A stretch of 64,000 nt of DNA from Verrucomicrobiota bacterium (GTDB lineage: Bacteria; Verrucomicrobiota; Verrucomicrobiia; CAIQCK01). Positions within the stretch are counted from its first letter, which is position 1; each line of letters opens with the position of its first letter. This document shows, one piece after another, positions 1 to 8,022 of this stretch. Below the pieces are notes generated by a model. The model was not told the origin of the DNA. It made no database searches and saw only the letters and a program-made list of their open reading frames with translations. The DNA is taken from positions 100,633-164,632 of the forward strand of contig JACRJX010000032.1 in assembly GCA_016235595.1 (NCBI GenBank), in the 5' to 3' direction. The position numbers were made by a program, and so were the translations under genes.

Positions 1-517
1 GGCGATTGACGTGGGTGGCAAGAACGCTGGCGAGCGGATTCAGCAGGCGGAGCCACAACGGCAACGGGCCGTCGTCCGGGGCAAACTTGTCGAGAATGAC
101 GGCGCGGCCGCCGGGACGCAGGACGCGCGCCGCTTCGCGCATGCAACGAACCGGATCGGGGATGACGGCAACGATGAAATGGAGAATGACGGCATCGAAC
201 GACTCGTCGGCAAACTCCAGCGCCTGACCGTCCATCACACGAGCATCCACGGCGAGGCCGAGCCGGGCGGCACGGCGGCGAAGTCTCTCCAGCATGGCCG
301 GTGTAAGATCCGTCGCGGTGACGATCGGGCCGGTCGCGATGAGATCAAGATCAAGGCCGGTGCCGGCGCCGACGATCAGGACGCGCTCGCCGGGTTGGAG
401 GTTGAGCTGCGCCAGGGAACGACAGCGCATCGACCGGGTGTGCTGGGCGATGAGGTCATAGAACGGCGCCCAGCTGCTGTAGCGGACACGGTTCCAGAAA
501 TTGGCGAAGGCGCTCAT
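1..517 (-). CDS. Class I SAM-dependent methyltransferase (partial, runs off left edge)
   Basis: The visible 172 residues begin MSAFANFWNRV and contain the SAM-binding motif I VLIVGAGTGLDLDL (about residues 49-62), an acidic motif II region (VTATDLTPAML) and a post-motif stretch ending REAARVLRPGGRAVIL. This order is typical of UbiE/phosphatidylethanolamine-N-methyltransferase-like class I enzymes, which move a methyl group from SAM to a small molecule or lipid. The substrate cannot be told. The C-terminus lies outside the window. The in-frame ATG at 515-517 follows the stop of the zinc-ribbon gene (541-543) by about 23 nt, so the two are probably co-transcribed leftwards. Confidence 0.85.
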   Translation of the reverse strand, partial: MSAFANFWNRVRYSSWAPFYDLIAQHTRSMRCRSLAQLNLQPGERVLIVGAGTGLDLDLIATGPIVTATDLTPAMLERLRRRAARLGLAVDARVMDGQALEFADESFDAVILHFIVAVIPDPVRCMREAARVLRPGGRAVILDKFAPDDGPLPLWLRLLNPLASVLATHVNR

Positions 518-540
518 GGGCTCAAGACGACGGGCATCAT

Positions 541-753
541 CTAGTGGGACGCCGGTTCGTGGGACTTGCGGCCGTGGACGCGCTCATAGGCTTTGCAAAA
601 CGGGCAGAGATGGACCTCAACGGTCTGGACCATCTTGAAGGCGACGCCGCGTTGCTTCTTGCGCGCCTGACGGCAAACGGGGCAGAGAACGCAGACCTTC
701 GCCAGCATCTTGTCGAGGCCGGTGGCGGTTGTCGGAGGGGCGGAGTTTTTCAT
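541..753 (-). CDS. Small zinc-ribbon protein
   Basis: A 70-residue protein with two CxxC knuckles, VLCPVCRQ and HLCPFCKA, about 25 residues apart. This is the usual spacing of a four-cysteine zinc ribbon. The rest is basic and histidine-containing, with no membrane segment or signal peptide. It lies directly upstream of the methyltransferase on the same strand with a short gap, which suggests an operon. It is divergent from the cytidylate-kinase-like gene. I do not recognise a named family. A nucleic-acid or protein-binding accessory role is possible but not shown. Confidence 0.6.
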   Translation of the reverse strand: MKNSAPPTTATGLDKMLAKVCVLCPVCRQARKKQRGVAFKMVQTVEVHLCPFCKAYERVHGRKSHEPASH

Positions 754-863
754 GGCTCAGTCGTGGTGTTCATTTTGGAGCGGAGCGGCGTGGCCGTCGA
801 GCAAAACCGGATTACGGGGTGATTGCGGAAGCCGCGAACCCCGTTTGAATCGCCGCCTGAAAC

Positions 864-894
864 TTGCGAAACCGCCTTGGGAGACGTATATAAT
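864..894 (+). promoter_or_regulatory. Candidate sigma70-type promoter for the cytidylate-kinase-like gene
   Basis: A perfect TATAAT at 889-894 is preceded by TTGCGA at 864-869 with a 19-nt spacer. The spacer is long and the -35 match only moderate. Transcription would start near 901, leaving a leader of about 50 nt that contains a purine-rich stretch before the ATG at 950. Confidence 0.4.
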
Positions 895-949
895 AGGTAG
901 AACGCAGGGTAGGGAGAGAGAAAAAGAAACACGTTTTGGAGACCCAACC

Positions 950-1672
950 ATGCAACTCAAAATTCCCACTGAGGTTTGCAGGTCTTACATAGACTGCCAG
1001 GCAAAACGGGCCGAGAGTGTCGCTTGGGCACGCCGCGAGAAGGAAACCCCGCCAGTCGTCACGATCTCGCGCCAGGCAGGCGCGGGCGGCGTCACACTGG
1101 CACAAAAGGTGGTGCAATATCTTCGCGAACATGACCTGCACGCGCCTTGTCCCTGGACCATGTTCGACAAGCAGCTCGTGCAGAAGGTTCTGGAGGATCA
1201 CCAACTCTCTGAGAATGTCGCCAAGTTCATGCCGGAGGACAAATACTCGGAGGTGCAGGACACGATTGAGGAATTGCTCGGCTTGCATCCGTCGCATTGG
1301 ACGTTGGTGGAGAAGACCAGCGAAACCATTCTTCGCCTTTCGCACATGGGCAACGTGATTCTCGTGGGCCGTGGCGCCAACGTCATCATTGGTTTTGTCC
1401 CGAACGCCACCCATGTCCGGCTGGTCGGCTCCCTGGAGAAACGCATCAAATTCTGCCAGGAATACTACAGCTTCAGTCCGCAGCAAGCGGCGGAATACGT
1501 CAAGCAAACCGATCTGGGACGCAGTCACTACCTGAAACGTCATTTCAACAAGGACATCAACGACCCGTCGCTGTACCACATGGTGATCAACACCGATGTC
1601 GTCACGTCTGACGAAGCCGCGGCCATCATCGGCCAGCTCGTGCTGGGCCGGCAACAAGCGCCGCCTGCCTGA
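950..1672 (+). CDS. Cytidylate-kinase-like family protein
   Basis: A 240-residue protein whose P-loop region reads TISRQAGAGGVTLAQ (about residues 38-52). This is the form seen in the Cytidylate_kin2 (cytidylate-kinase-like) family. Further blocks (ILVGRGANVII, HVRLVGSLEKRI, then a DLGRSHYLKRHF lid-like segment) fit a nucleoside monophosphate kinase fold. Members would phosphorylate a nucleotide or a related small molecule, but many are uncharacterised, so CMP as substrate is inference. The ATG at 950 was chosen because homology starts there and a TATAAT promoter lies about 55 nt upstream. An open frame extends further upstream to 710, but it would overlap the opposite-strand gene. The gene is convergent with nrdJ. 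Confidence 0.75.
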   Translation: MQLKIPTEVCRSYIDCQAKRAESVAWARREKETPPVVTISRQAGAGGVTLAQKVVQYLREHDLHAPCPWTMFDKQLVQKVLEDHQLSENVAKFMPEDKYSEVQDTIEELLGLHPSHWTLVEKTSETILRLSHMGNVILVGRGANVIIGFVPNATHVRLVGSLEKRIKFCQEYYSFSPQQAAEYVKQTDLGRSHYLKRHFNKDINDPSLYHMVINTDVVTSDEAAAIIGQLVLGRQQAPPA

Positions 1673-1743
1673 ACCCGGAAATCGAAGTTGAGCCGGCAGG
1701 GGTGCTGGCACGGCGGTCCATTTCAGTTCCGGGATCCAAAACA

Positions 1744-1771
1744 CGAGGCCGGAGATTTCTCCCCGGCCTCG
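1744..1771. terminator. Bidirectional hairpin between convergent genes
   Basis: CGAGGCCGG (1744-1752) pairs perfectly with CCGGCCTCG (1763-1771) around a 10-nt loop. It lies between the stop of the cytidylate-kinase-like gene (1672) and the nrdJ stop (1802) and is followed by CCTGTTT on the plus strand. This is a plausible shared terminator, though the T-tract is weak. Confidence 0.55.
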
Positions 1772-1801
1772 CCTGTTTGAAGTGGAAGGATTTGAGCCTG
1801 C

Positions 1802-4800
1802 TCAGGAGCAACCGAGGCTCTCGCCGCAGTTGAGGCACTTGAAGCACGCGCCGTTGCGCACAACGATGTGACCACAGTTCGGACAGGTCGGCGCGTCTTT
1901 CATGAAGTGCGACACGGAATCACTCAGTGTCTTCACGCGCGCCTTGCCATTGCCTCTCGGGGCCTCCAGTGCCACGGCTCGCACCGACTCCGACACGTCA
2001 TCCACGCGTGGCAGTTCCGGCACGGGCCTGTTCACTTTTTTTTTGATGGCTTCCTCCAACTCCTTCATCGGCAATTCCTGCTGGCCGGCTCCGGGATTGG
2101 TCGCTTCGCGAAAGCCGGGGATAAACTGACAGCCGAGCCAACGGAAGACGTAGTCTACGATGCTGGAGGCGGTGCGGATGTCGGGGTTCTTGGTAAAACC
2201 GCTCGGTTCAAAACGCTGGTGGGCAAACTTCTTGACCAACGCATCGATGGGCACGCCATATTGCAACGCGAGGCTCGTCAACGTGCCGACGGTGTCCATC
2301 AAACCACCGATGGTGCTGCCTTCTTTCGCCATCGTGATGAATAACTCACCCGGTGTGCCGTCCTCGAACAACCCGACGTGCAGATAGCCCTCGTGGCCCG
2401 CGATGTCGAATTTGTGCGTAACCGCCATGCGCGTCTCCGGCATGCGACGGCGGAAGGGTTTCGGCACGCCATCCCTCTCCTCGTCCTTGTCGTCCTTGGC
2501 GCCGGTGGCACCGCCTTTCTTGGTGGAAAGCGGCGCGCTGCGCTTGGAGCCGTCGCGGTAGATGGCAATGGCTTTCAAGCCGAGCTTCCAGCCCTCGATG
2601 TAGGTGGTCATGATGTCCTCGACCGATGCCGACTCCGGCATGTTCACGGTCTTGGAGATCGCGCCCGAGATGAACGGCTGGGCGGCGGCCATCATGCGCA
2701 GGTGGGCCATGTAGTGGAGCGAGCGGGTGCCCTTCTGCGCCTTGAACGCGCAGTCGAACACGGACAGATGCTCCTCCTTCAAATGCGGCGCGCCTTCGAT
2801 GGTGTCGTTTTGATCAATGTACTCGATGATGTCCTTGACCTGGTCCTCGTTGTAGCCGAGTTCGTCCAATGCCATCGGCACGGTGCGGTTGACAATCTTG
2901 AGGATGCCGCCGCCGGCGAGCAGTTTGTATTTGACCAGCGCGATGTCCGGTTCGATGCCGGTGGTGTCGCAGTCCATCATGAAGGCGATGGTGCCCGTCG
3001 GCGCGAGCACGCTGACTTGCGCGTTACGGTAGCCATGCTTCTCGCCCATCGCGAGCGCACGGTCCCAACAATGCAGCGCATGGTCGCGCAGATTTTTCGG
3101 GCAGCTCGCGTCAATCTGCGCCACATGACTGCGGTGCAGGCGGATCACATCGAGCATGCAGTCGCGATTGTCCCTGCCAATCGGCTTCGACACGTGCGCG
3201 CAACGCGCGTCGAGGTAGCCGGAGAACGGGCCTTTTGTCGCCGCCAACTCCGCGCTGACTTCGTAAGCCTGGCCGGTCATGATGGCGGTGATGGCGCCGG
3301 CCAGCGCGCGGCCTTCGTTGGAGTCGTAAGCCTTGCCTTCGGCCATGATCAGCGCGCCGAGATTGGCGTAACCGAGGCCCAGCGTGCGGAAGATGTGCGA
3401 GTTCTCCGCAATCTCCTTCGTGGGGTAACTCGCGTTGTCCACGATGATTTCCTGCGCAATGATGAAGATGCGCACCGCGGCCTTGAACCGCTCCACGTCG
3501 AACGTGCCGTCGTCGTGGCGGAATTTCATCAGATTCAGCGAGGCAAGGTTGCAGGCGGTGTTGTCAATGAAGACGTATTCGCTGCACGGGTTGGTGGAAT
3601 GGATCGGCTCGGTGTTCTTGCAGGTATGCCAACGCTGGATAGTGCCGTCGAATTGCATTCCGGGGTCACCGCAGATGTGCGTGCCTTCGGCAATCTTGCG
3701 CAACAGTTCGCGGCCTTTGTAGGTCGGGCCGGCCTTCTTCGAATCCGTCACCCAATGCGTGGCCCAGTCCTTGTCCTCAACCGCCGCCTGCATGAATGCG
3801 TCGCTGGCGCGGACGGTGAGGTTCTCGTTTTGATACATGATCGAGCCGTAGGCATCGCCGTTGAAATTGGCGTCGTAGCCCTGCTCGATGAGCGCCCAGG
3901 CTTTCCGCTCCTCCTTCGCCTTGCACTCGATGAACTCCAGGATGTCCGGATGCCAATCCTTCAGCGTGTTCATTTTCGCCGCGCGGCGCGTCTTGCCGCC
4001 GCTCTTCACGACGTTGGCGATCTGGTCATAAACTTTTAGAAACGACAGCGGCCCGCTCGGCCGGCCACCGCCGGAAAGTTTCTCGCGCGAACTGCGCAAC
4101 GGCGAGAGGTCGGTGCCCGTGCCGGAACCGAACTTGAACAACATCGCCTCGCTCCCGGCCAGGCGCATGATGTCCTCCATCGTGTCGCGCACGCTCTGGA
4201 TGAAGCAGGCGCTGCCTTGCGGAAACTCGTATTGCGTCGAGGCGCGCTGGGCTTCGCCGGTGGCGGCGTTGTAATGCCAATTGCCGAGGCAGGAATCCTT
4301 GCCAATGCCGTATTGGTGATACAGACCGACGTTGAACCACACGGGCGAGTTGAACGAGCCGAACTGGTTCACACACAACCAGGCCAGCTCCTGGTAGAAC
4401 GTCTCGCCGTCCTCGGGTGTCTTGAAGTAGCCGTCTTTCACGCCACAATCAGCGAGCGTACGAGCGACGCGATGAACGAGCTGCTTGACGGAGGTTTCAC
4501 GCTCCGGCGTGCCGACCTCGCCGTAAAAGTATTTCGAGACGACCACCTTGGTCGCGAGGACCGACCAGTTCTTCGGCACCTCGACGTTCTCTTGCTTGAA
4601 GATCGCCTTGCCCCCATCGTCGCTGATCTCAGCGGTGCGACGTTCCCATTCCAGTTCTTCGAACGGATGAACACCTGCCGTGCTGAACACCTGCTTGATA
4701 GTCAACCCGGCGCCAGTCCCGCTGTCGCCGTTGCCTTGAATAGTTTTCTTTTTGCTGCTCATGCGTTTGAAATGCGAGTTACGAACAACAGGAATAGCGT

Positions 4801-4816
4801 TCTTCGCCTGAATCAT
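1802..4816 (-). CDS. nrdJ: Vitamin B12-dependent (class II) ribonucleoside-diphosphate reductase
   Basis: This 1004-residue protein reduces ribonucleotides to deoxyribonucleotides with adenosylcobalamin, without oxygen-dependent radical generation. The ten-stranded barrel carries the family blocks GSACFIQSVRDTMED, the active-site region STNPCSEYVFIDNTACNL (N, C and E of NPCSE) and VLAPTGTIAFMMDCDTTG. A C-terminal CPNCGHIVVRNGACFKCLNC cluster matches the zinc/thioredoxin-accessible tail of NrdJ. The start at 4816 is supported by AAGGAGGAG four to five bases upstream (4821-4830). A later ATG at 4762 is possible but has no comparable ribosome binding site. No partner subunit is needed. The upstream region holds a promoter and paired operator-like sites that suggest NrdR control. 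Confidence 0.95.
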   Translation of the reverse strand: MIQAKNAIPVVRNSHFKRMSSKKKTIQGNGDSGTGAGLTIKQVFSTAGVHPFEELEWERRTAEISDDGGKAIFKQENVEVPKNWSVLATKVVVSKYFYGEVGTPERETSVKQLVHRVARTLADCGVKDGYFKTPEDGETFYQELAWLCVNQFGSFNSPVWFNVGLYHQYGIGKDSCLGNWHYNAATGEAQRASTQYEFPQGSACFIQSVRDTMEDIMRLAGSEAMLFKFGSGTGTDLSPLRSSREKLSGGGRPSGPLSFLKVYDQIANVVKSGGKTRRAAKMNTLKDWHPDILEFIECKAKEERKAWALIEQGYDANFNGDAYGSIMYQNENLTVRASDAFMQAAVEDKDWATHWVTDSKKAGPTYKGRELLRKIAEGTHICGDPGMQFDGTIQRWHTCKNTEPIHSTNPCSEYVFIDNTACNLASLNLMKFRHDDGTFDVERFKAAVRIFIIAQEIIVDNASYPTKEIAENSHIFRTLGLGYANLGALIMAEGKAYDSNEGRALAGAITAIMTGQAYEVSAELAATKGPFSGYLDARCAHVSKPIGRDNRDCMLDVIRLHRSHVAQIDASCPKNLRDHALHCWDRALAMGEKHGYRNAQVSVLAPTGTIAFMMDCDTTGIEPDIALVKYKLLAGGGILKIVNRTVPMALDELGYNEDQVKDIIEYIDQNDTIEGAPHLKEEHLSVFDCAFKAQKGTRSLHYMAHLRMMAAAQPFISGAISKTVNMPESASVEDIMTTYIEGWKLGLKAIAIYRDGSKRSAPLSTKKGGATGAKDDKDEERDGVPKPFRRRMPETRMAVTHKFDIAGHEGYLHVGLFEDGTPGELFITMAKEGSTIGGLMDTVGTLTSLALQYGVPIDALVKKFAHQRFEPSGFTKNPDIRTASSIVDYVFRWLGCQFIPGFREATNPGAGQQELPMKELEEAIKKKVNRPVPELPRVDDVSESVRAVALEAPRGNGKARVKTLSDSVSHFMKDAPTCPNCGHIVVRNGACFKCLNCGESLGCS

Positions 4817-4924
4817 CGAATCTCCTCCTTAGTCAAAAAAACAGGTCTAAAATTAGCTTGGCTCTCACTGGCCCCCTCCTGTCCGAATTTGTTCACCACC
4901 AAACAGTGAATAACTTGTTAACAA

Positions 4925-4940
4925 CCACAGTATTTAGGGG
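4925..4940. promoter_or_regulatory. Candidate NrdR box 1 upstream of nrdJ
   Basis: CCACAGTATTTAGGGG matches about 11 of 16 positions of the NrdR-box consensus acaCwAtATaTwGtgt on the reverse strand. It lies about 4-19 nt downstream of the predicted transcription start. Its centre is exactly 32 bp from the centre of box 2, the helical spacing (31-32 bp) known for tandem NrdR boxes. Confidence 0.5.
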
Positions 4941-4950
4941 CTGTTGTTCC

Positions 4951-4978
4951 ATCGTACCACTACCGGTAGTGGCGTCAA
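4951..4978 (-). promoter_or_regulatory. nrdJ promoter (-35 and extended -10)
   Basis: On the minus strand TTGACG (4978-4973, 5 of 6 bases) is followed after 16 bp by TACGAT (4956-4951, 4 of 6), preceded by TGG as in an extended -10 element. The 16-bp spacer is exactly the perfect palindrome annotated as box 2. A repressor bound there would block polymerase. Confidence 0.5.
4957..4972. promoter_or_regulatory. Perfect 16-bp palindrome, candidate NrdR box 2
   Basis: CCACTACCGGTAGTGG is a perfect inverted repeat that fills the spacer between the -35 and -10 of nrdJ. Its outer CACTA/TAGTG half-sites match the conserved CACwA/TwGTG of NrdR boxes, while the central four bases are GC instead of AT. 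A separate 10-bp palindrome TTGTTAACAA lies downstream at 4915-4924. Confidence 0.55.
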
Positions 4979-5028
4979 CAAAATTTCACCCAAATGTCAA
5001 AATTGTTATAAATCGCCGATTTTTCCGC

Positions 5029-7761
5029 CTATTTCACTCGCAGTTCCCAAATCTGCCACTGCCGCTCCATGTCTCGTGAGGGCACAAATTTCAAGAACCG
5101 CACCGGCCCAGCCGTCCAATCCACCCCCCAAACACCGTTTGTGCCGGCAGGCTGTGCGGCCGGCAGCGGTTGCCAGCGATTGCCGTCCGTCGAAAACTCC
5201 ACACGCAACAGCACGCCTGGCGTCGTATCCAACTCGATGCGCTTCGGCTGCTGGACCTGCCGAAGATCGAGTTGGAACCAATCCGACGTCCGCCCCTGCG
5301 TGACGGTCTCCCATCGCGTCTCGCGGTAGCCGTCGAACGCTCCACTCGGCGGGAACAACTCGTCGCTGCTTGCCGTCGCACTCCACAACAACGTGCCCGC
5401 TCCCTCGCGCATCCAGCGCAGGACTTTCGAGTCCGCGACTGGAAATTCGTGATTCGGTCCGCGCAACTGTTCGCGCCACGGCGACAGATCCAGCGACGCA
5501 TCGGCACGCGCGACGAACGGCTCCGGCAGCTTGATCGCAGCGGCGCTCGCGTCCGATGCCAGTTCCCGCAACTCCAGCGGCTCGCCAAAGTGCCGGACAA
5601 TTCTCAGCCGGAATTCTTCCGCGCTGTAATCGAGCCACGCCCAGAAGCGCGCGCAGAAAACCGGCGTGTGCAGTTCCTTCATCCCCACGGGCAATCGCGG
5701 CGACAACATCAACCGCTGGCCGGGCACGTCGAGCGCCGCGCCGGTCACCGCCGGCAACAACATCCATGCTGCCAACGCGCCCATGTCAGACTCGCGACTC
5801 GTCGGCGGATTTACGAACGTCATATCCAGATGGGTGGGCAACCCCCACGGGCTTTTGTTGTAACGATACATCACCTCATAGACCCGCCGCGCATTTTCCG
5901 AAATCCCTGGCTGCATCTGATCTGCAACCGTGTCCGCCCCTGCCGTCTTGCCGGGACCGTGGCCGGGCGAAACATCCGCGTTCTCTGGCTGGCGTTGCCT
6001 GGCGAGCGCGGTCTCATAATCGCGGACAAGTTCCGGCTCCTCCTCAATGCGCGCCATCGTCATCGCCGCCCGGGTCGCCGCCGGGCCGAAGCTCGATAAA
6101 GCTTTCGCCTGATGCAACCACGCCATCGCCCGCTTCACGCCGGGCCATGCCGCGTCGAGAAACTTCCGATCGCCGGTGGCACGGTAGTGCGCAAGCACCT
6201 CGGTCACATAGACACAAGCCGGCTCTGGCGTGCCGGTGATTCCCTGCCAGACGTTCGGGGTGCCGATGCCCCGGTATGCGTTGCCATGAAGCCGCGGCAT
6301 TTCGCCGCCGGGCTGCTGACACGCGCGGAACAACTCCAGTTCGCGACGATCCAGATCCGGAAAAAGCGTCCGCCAGAACACGCCCGATCCCCAGCGTTTT
6401 TCCAGCGCGCCGAGCGCTCCTTCGCTGCCGCCCGGATTCTCCATCACGGCAAACTCACCGTTGCGCGTCAACAGCGTGTTGCTGAATGCTGTTGCAGCAG
6501 AGTTTAGCACGAGCGATTTCAGCCATGCGGGCAGGTTCGACTCACGCACCAGCCGGGCCCATGCGTCGGTCTCGCGCGCCAGCCGCTCGCGTTGATCGAA
6601 CGCATACGCCGCCAGCTTCTCCGCATTCTTGAATTCGCGCTGATAGAAATGACCGTGATTCTTTCCGTCGAGCATGACGTGGTCCGGCATCCACCACACC
6701 ACGACGAAACAGATCGTCTGTCTGGATCCCGGCGGCAGCCGGATTTTGCGACAAAGCGCGCCGGCCGGCCGCACCTTGTCTTCGCGCGCCGTCACGCTCA
6801 ACCCGTTCAACTCGCCATCGAGCCGGAAGTCCTCCACCAGCGTCCGACCGTCGCCGAGCGCGTCCCAGCCGCGGTCGGTCGTCGGGCCGTCGGTCAGCAG
6901 CAGGTATTCGCCGGAAACATTCTTGCCGATGCCTTCAAACCGGCGCGGGCTGCGAAACGTCAACCCCTGCAACGTGCTGCCACTGACCACCGCCGGCAAT
7001 TGCGAACTGCCGTCGGCAAAATACCACCGTTGCTTCCCCTCGTGGAAGCGCACGCCGCCGATGCCCACGAAATTCTCCAGCGACATCATCACACTCACTT
7101 CCAGCGGCCGGGCGAGCGGATTTTCCAGCGTCATCTCGAAGAACGCCACCGGCAGGCTGGAGTCCTTTATGTTATGGGGTATCAAGGGCGACCACGCGCG
7201 CAGACTCGCCCGCACCGGCAGGCTCTCATCCACGAACGCCACCTCGGCGAACGGAAACGCACCGCGGAACTCCACGCATCGCACCTGTTCCGCGCCCGCC
7301 AGTTCGTTCTCCAACCAGCCGCGCCGCAACCAGCGCGTCACGCGTCGCACGCCGTCGCTGGCATTGATGGCGAGAAACGTTCCCCGCGATGGCACAAACG
7401 GCTCCTCCCACAGAGGCAGGTCCCAGTTGTGATTGATGGTGAACCGCCCTAACCACCCGGACGGCAGCAACTCAAACTTGCCGCAACCGATGCCTCCCAG
7501 TGGCATGCCCGCACGGCAGGGCGCGTTACGCCACACACCCGCGGCCTCGTCGAAACCCTGGCAATCGGCGGGTGGGGTGGGTTCCGCAGCGGCGCAGAGC
7601 AAACAAGAAATGGCCGTTGCCGCAAAGAGATAGAGGAACCTCCAGATTCCAAGCTCCAGACTCCGGGGAAACTTCAAGCCCCACGGCCCAGACGCTCGTC
7701 CCCTTGGACACGGCCGTTCGAAACTTGAAGTCTGAGGTTTGAAGTTTGGAGTTCTGTTCAC
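5029..7761 (-). CDS. Secreted GH116-like glycosidase with C-terminal F5/8-type domain
   Basis: The mature N-terminus contains PLGGIGCGKFELLPSGWLGR and INHNWDLPLW, the hallmark of the Glyco_hydr_116N (beta-glucosidase 2/glucosylceramidase) domain. The DUF608-type catalytic portion follows (WGSGVFWRTLFPDLDRREL; GDRKFLDAAWPGVKRAMAWL; SPWGLPTHLDMTF). The last 115 residues resemble an F5/8 discoidin carbohydrate-binding domain (ATASSDELFPPSGAFDGYRE). A hydrophobic segment, LYLFAATAISCLLCAAAEP, looks like a signal peptide. I do not see the usual segment with the D-G-L ... G-Y-D-x-W nucleophile motif, so activity is uncertain. The start is doubtful. GTG at 7761 has a GAGG upstream, GTG at 7827 is also in frame, and the first 40 codons run through a repeat-like stretch. 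Confidence 0.75.
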   Translation of the reverse strand: MNRTPNFKPQTSSFERPCPRGRASGPWGLKFPRSLELGIWRFLYLFAATAISCLLCAAAEPTPPADCQGFDEAAGVWRNAPCRAGMPLGGIGCGKFELLPSGWLGRFTINHNWDLPLWEEPFVPSRGTFLAINASDGVRRVTRWLRRGWLENELAGAEQVRCVEFRGAFPFAEVAFVDESLPVRASLRAWSPLIPHNIKDSSLPVAFFEMTLENPLARPLEVSVMMSLENFVGIGGVRFHEGKQRWYFADGSSQLPAVVSGSTLQGLTFRSPRRFEGIGKNVSGEYLLLTDGPTTDRGWDALGDGRTLVEDFRLDGELNGLSVTAREDKVRPAGALCRKIRLPPGSRQTICFVVVWWMPDHVMLDGKNHGHFYQREFKNAEKLAAYAFDQRERLARETDAWARLVRESNLPAWLKSLVLNSAATAFSNTLLTRNGEFAVMENPGGSEGALGALEKRWGSGVFWRTLFPDLDRRELELFRACQQPGGEMPRLHGNAYRGIGTPNVWQGITGTPEPACVYVTEVLAHYRATGDRKFLDAAWPGVKRAMAWLHQAKALSSFGPAATRAAMTMARIEEEPELVRDYETALARQRQPENADVSPGHGPGKTAGADTVADQMQPGISENARRVYEVMYRYNKSPWGLPTHLDMTFVNPPTSRESDMGALAAWMLLPAVTGAALDVPGQRLMLSPRLPVGMKELHTPVFCARFWAWLDYSAEEFRLRIVRHFGEPLELRELASDASAAAIKLPEPFVARADASLDLSPWREQLRGPNHEFPVADSKVLRWMREGAGTLLWSATASSDELFPPSGAFDGYRETRWETVTQGRTSDWFQLDLRQVQQPKRIELDTTPGVLLRVEFSTDGNRWQPLPAAQPAGTNGVWGVDWTAGPVRFLKFVPSRDMERQWQIWELRVK
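7640..7757. repeat. Intergenic TTTGAAGTTTGGAG-type repeat overlapping the 5' end of the GH116-like gene
   Basis: Two arms made of short related words (CCAAGCTCCAGACTCC... ACTTCAAG on the left, CTTGAAGTCTGAGGTTTGAAG and TTTGGAGTT on the right) face each other. They give an imperfect hairpin around a GC-rich centre. Similar low-complexity AACTTCAAAC words are common between genes in Verrucomicrobiota (from memory, not checked). The glycosidase reading frame passes through it. Confidence 0.4.
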
Positions 7762-8022
7762 GTGATCTCTGCCTCGGTTTTCTTGAGTTGCCTTCGCGTC
7801 CCAATGTCGCAGAACCCCTGCGTCCACGCCAGCGTCTCCGCGTCACGGATCAGCGGAAACGAGCCGCCGTGGATCAGAATGACAGTCTGAATCACGCTGT
7901 CGTTTTAGGTTCGCCCGCCCGCCAAGTCAACTCAGACGGAAGGCCGGCAGCAGTTTTGGAAGATTCGCGTGACCTCGGCGAACGCGTCTGGTAAGTAGGT
8001 TGGGTTTCCAACGAAAGGACAC

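Noticed and set aside
710..949. N-terminal extension of the cytidylate-kinase-like protein
   Set aside because: It overlaps the opposite-strand zinc-ribbon start, crosses the TATAAT promoter and has no family similarity.
2378..4039. Long plus-strand open frame opposite nrdJ
   Set aside because: Antisense to a clear nrdJ; composition follows the reverse reading of a GC-rich gene and shows no motif or start signal.
4904..4913. DnaA-box-like TTATTCACTG on the minus strand
   Set aside because: It differs from the TTATNCACA consensus at a key position and stands alone, so chance is likely.
4817..5028. B12 riboswitch in front of the B12-dependent reductase
   Set aside because: No B12-box (GCCACTG-like) or conserved paired region is recognisable in the 212-nt leader; the palindromes fit operator sites better.
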